DNA of 6,121 nucleotides from CAZXBB01 sp964638815. Its GTDB lineage: Bacteria; Planctomycetota; Phycisphaerae; Phycisphaerales; SM1A02. Positions 4,100 to 6,121 of the stretch are shown here, piece after piece; position 1 is the first letter of the stretch; each line of letters opens with the position of its first letter. The notes below the pieces were generated by a model that made no database searches, had not been told where the DNA came from, and saw only the letters and a program-made list of their open reading frames with translations. Both the position numbers and the translations under genes were made by a program. The DNA is taken from the NCBI GenBank assembly GCA_964638815.1, contig CAZXBB010000385.1, forward strand, positions 1 through 6,121. Reading direction: 5' to 3'.

Positions 4100-6019
4100 C
4101 AGCGCGCGCAGCGCCTCGCGAAGATCCTCCCGCCCCGGCGCCAGCTCCACCGCCCGCCGCAGGGCGTCGCGCGCGGCGGCACGATCGCCCTTCTTCAGGA
4201 AGGCCCGCGAGAGCATGACGAACGACGCCGGGTTCCGGTCGTCGATCTCGATCGTCCGGTGGAACACCTCGATGCCTTCGTCCACGAAACCGTTGTCCAC
4301 GAGCAGGAGCGACAGACGCCGCAGCATGTAGAGGTAGGCGTCGGGATGGTCCCGGTTCGCCTCCGCGCTCTCGCGGCAGATGCGGATGGCATCATCGATC
4401 TGCCCGTTGAGCCGGGCGGCCGTGATCAGCCCCTCTGTGGTCTCGATGAACTCCGGGTGATCGCGCACGATCGCCTCGCCGAAGGCCACCGCCTCGTCCT
4501 CGCGAAGCTGCATGTTCAGGAGCAGCGCGATGTCGCGGCACGCCGGGTCGGTCGGACCGTAGCGGTCCACGTAGTCGCGGAGGAGCATCTCCGCCCGTGC
4601 GAACTCGTGGCGGCACGCGTGCAGCCAGGCGCGGCGGACGCCGTTCTCCGGATTGCGCAGGAGACCGATCCCGCCCGCACCGATCGGACGCGTGCGCTCG
4701 AGGTATCGGAGCGCCGTGTCGACGTGCTCCCGCATCGCGGCCGGCAGCACCATGGGGGCCGGAGCGAAGATCGCCGCGCGCGGCATGGTCACGCGCCGGT
4801 CGGCGCGATCGGCGCGGTGCTCCCAGTAGTTCACGAGACCGGAGTGCGCGGTCAGCAGCAGGATCACGACCGCCATCGCGGCGAACGCGACGCCGCTGCG
4901 CGATACGGCGCCGCGGAACCGCAGCCGGAAGCGATGCAGGTTGACGCTCTGATCGCGCAGCATGCGCCACGCCTTCCACGCGATGAAGGTGACGCACCCC
5001 GCCATCCCCACCGCCATCAGCATCGGGATCAGGCCATAGACGCCGCGGAACGCGAGGAACGAGCCGAGGAGGACCGCGGCGCAGCCGATCTCCTCCGGGA
5101 GCGTGAGGTCGTAGACCCGCGGCTTCGGACTCGCCGTGCGGGCCTTCGCCGCCGCGGCGGGCCGGCCGAAGCCGAAGTAGAGCGCGTCGTTGGGGCACAC
5201 GCTGACGCAATCGAGGCACTTCATGCAGCCGGTGTCCACCACCATGCCGTAGTCCCGCACTTCCTCGTGGACGCGGACGTTGGACGTGCACACCGCGGTG
5301 CAGTGACCGCAATGCTCGCAGGCGTCGGTGACGCGGATTCGCGCCGGTGCGTAGTGATCGAGCGGCGCGAAGAAGCCGCCGTAGGGGCACCCGTACGTGC
5401 AGAAGCCCTTCGCGCCAAGGAAGTAGACGGTCGCGAATCCGCACACGGCGAGGAAGGGGATGGCGACGATCCACGTCGGGAACGTCGCCATGAACTCGCC
5501 GGTCGTCACCTCGAGGCTGAAACCGTTCCAGGGCGGAAGCGGCTCGAGCGCGGGAATCGAAGCGAAGGACCGGTGAAGCGCCGCCGAGAGCGGCACGACA
5601 CCCCAGCGATAGACCGCGGGCCACACGAACATGTAGAGGGCGAGCAGGAGCGGCACGTAGACGAGGAGCCGTGACCGGAACGGGCGCGGCCGGATGCCGA
5701 TCCGGCGCATGAGCCACGCGCAGCCGTCCTGGAGCAGAACGAGATGACACGCCCAGCCGCAGAACCAGCGGCCGAAGATCAGCGTCGAGAGCAGCGCCAG
5801 CGCGAAGAAGATCGCGCCGGCGTTGATGACGCCGACTTTCACCGCCTCCATCGATTCCGACGGCTCGACCGGCGAGATCGTGTGCCCGGTGACGAGCCAC
5901 TGGACGATGTGCACGATCATCAGCAGCTGGACGATGAGCAGGACGATCGCACGACGACGACCGGACTTCGACTTACGGAGCGCGCGCTTGTCGTCAATGA
6001 CGGGGAGGGGTATGGACAC
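4094..6019 (-). CDS. Polytopic membrane 2x[4Fe-4S] protein (NapH/NosR/CcoG-like) with C-terminal TPR domain
   Basis: A 641-residue membrane protein, probably an electron-transfer component. Numbering is from GTG 6019. Hydrophobic helices lie near residues 24-43, 63-83, 117-137, 181-201, 310-328, 329-349 and 376-393. FCGWACH (Cys87, Cys91) follows helix 2 and CTYGCP (Cys207, Cys211) follows helix 4; these match the paired CX3CP motifs of NapH/NosR-type proteins, except that the first has His instead of Pro. Two ferredoxin clusters follow: Cys234/237/240/244 and Cys265/268/271/275. Residues from about 425 to the end form TPR-like helix pairs, the last one (near 599-630) canonical. Arg/Lys-rich loops put the clusters in the cytoplasm and, with seven helices, the TPR part outside the membrane; that topology is inferred. 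GTG 6070 would add 17 residues. Neither start has a Shine-Dalgarno. No partner reductase, cytochrome or copper-oxidase gene is nearby, so the electron donor and acceptor are unknown. Confidence 0.85.
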   Translation of the reverse strand: MSIPLPVIDDKRALRKSKSGRRRAIVLLIVQLLMIVHIVQWLVTGHTISPVEPSESMEAVKVGVINAGAIFFALALLSTLIFGRWFCGWACHLVLLQDGCAWLMRRIGIRPRPFRSRLLVYVPLLLALYMFVWPAVYRWGVVPLSAALHRSFASIPALEPLPPWNGFSLEVTTGEFMATFPTWIVAIPFLAVCGFATVYFLGAKGFCTYGCPYGGFFAPLDHYAPARIRVTDACEHCGHCTAVCTSNVRVHEEVRDYGMVVDTGCMKCLDCVSVCPNDALYFGFGRPAAAAKARTASPKPRVYDLTLPEEIGCAAVLLGSFLAFRGVYGLIPMLMAVGMAGCVTFIAWKAWRMLRDQSVNLHRFRLRFRGAVSRSGVAFAAMAVVILLLTAHSGLVNYWEHRADRADRRVTMPRAAIFAPAPMVLPAAMREHVDTALRYLERTRPIGAGGIGLLRNPENGVRRAWLHACRHEFARAEMLLRDYVDRYGPTDPACRDIALLLNMQLREDEAVAFGEAIVRDHPEFIETTEGLITAARLNGQIDDAIRICRESAEANRDHPDAYLYMLRRLSLLLVDNGFVDEGIEVFHRTIEIDDRNPASFVMLSRAFLKKGDRAAARDALRRAVELAPGREDLREALRALE

Positions 6020-6026
6020 GCGGGCA

Positions 6027-6032
6027 AGTCTA
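6027..6032 (-). promoter_or_regulatory. Possible -10 element of the Fe-S/TPR gene
   Basis: On the minus strand TAGACT (4 of 6 matches to TATAAT) ends 7 nt before the GTG at 6019. That spacing would make the mRNA leaderless or nearly so, consistent with the missing Shine-Dalgarno. No -35 hexamer is apparent 17 bp further upstream, so the evidence is weak. The remaining bases to the right edge show nothing else that I recognise. Confidence 0.2.
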
Positions 6033-6121
6033 GCCCGGCCCGGCCCTTGCCGAGCCAGGAACCGGGGCACACAGAGCCGACCGTGGTGAGATGCCGTTGT
6101 GTGGTGGTGCTGCGAGATTCC

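Noticed and set aside
4259..5674. Long plus-strand open frame opposite the Fe-S/TPR gene
   Set aside because: Its composition is Arg/His/Glu/Ala-rich without domain signal, while the minus strand shows intact Fe-S, membrane and TPR features.
4392..5900. Second long minus-strand open frame overlapping the Fe-S/TPR gene
   Set aside because: It is an out-of-frame shadow, Arg/Pro-rich, lacking the cysteine motifs.

Overview
The window is a high-GC bacterial chromosomal segment with strong G/C bias at third codon positions and few Shine-Dalgarno sequences. The style of its MetK, RsmB and membrane Fe-S proteins suggests a planctomycete, perhaps of the Phycisphaerae. That lineage call is inference from protein resemblance, and the family assignments below do not depend on it.

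Layout. Bases 1-86 hold seven copies of a 12-bp C-rich tandem repeat running off the left edge. Bases 87-245 are the upstream and leader region of metK, with two perfect inverted repeats close together. Four plus-strand genes follow: metK (S-adenosylmethionine synthetase, 246-1445); a small DinB-like four-helix protein 20 bp downstream (1466-1930); a 241-bp gap with paired direct repeats and a convincing intrinsic terminator (2064-2103); rsmB (16S rRNA m5C967 methyltransferase, 2172-3476); and, after a 91-bp gap holding a 14-bp tandem duplication, a PtsN-like PTS IIA protein (3568-4038). The last gene is convergent on the minus strand (6019 to 4094). It encodes a NapH/NosR/CcoG-type polytopic membrane protein with two [4Fe-4S] clusters, fused to a C-terminal TPR domain. 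The short convergent gap holds a five-copy tetranucleotide array that stops all three frames, followed by an inverted repeat.

How the genes fit. MetK makes the SAM that RsmB uses, but the terminator between them argues for separate transcription units. MetK and the DinB-like gene probably share a transcript. The IIA protein has no EIIB or EIIC beside it, so it looks like a regulatory phosphoacceptor rather than part of a sugar transporter. The Fe-S/TPR protein has no visible redox partner in the window.

No defence island, CRISPR array, transposon or biosynthetic cluster is present. Most of the window is housekeeping. The best leads are the metK leader architecture, the Fe-S/TPR fusion with an altered CX3CP motif, and the paired repeats at 1938-2005.
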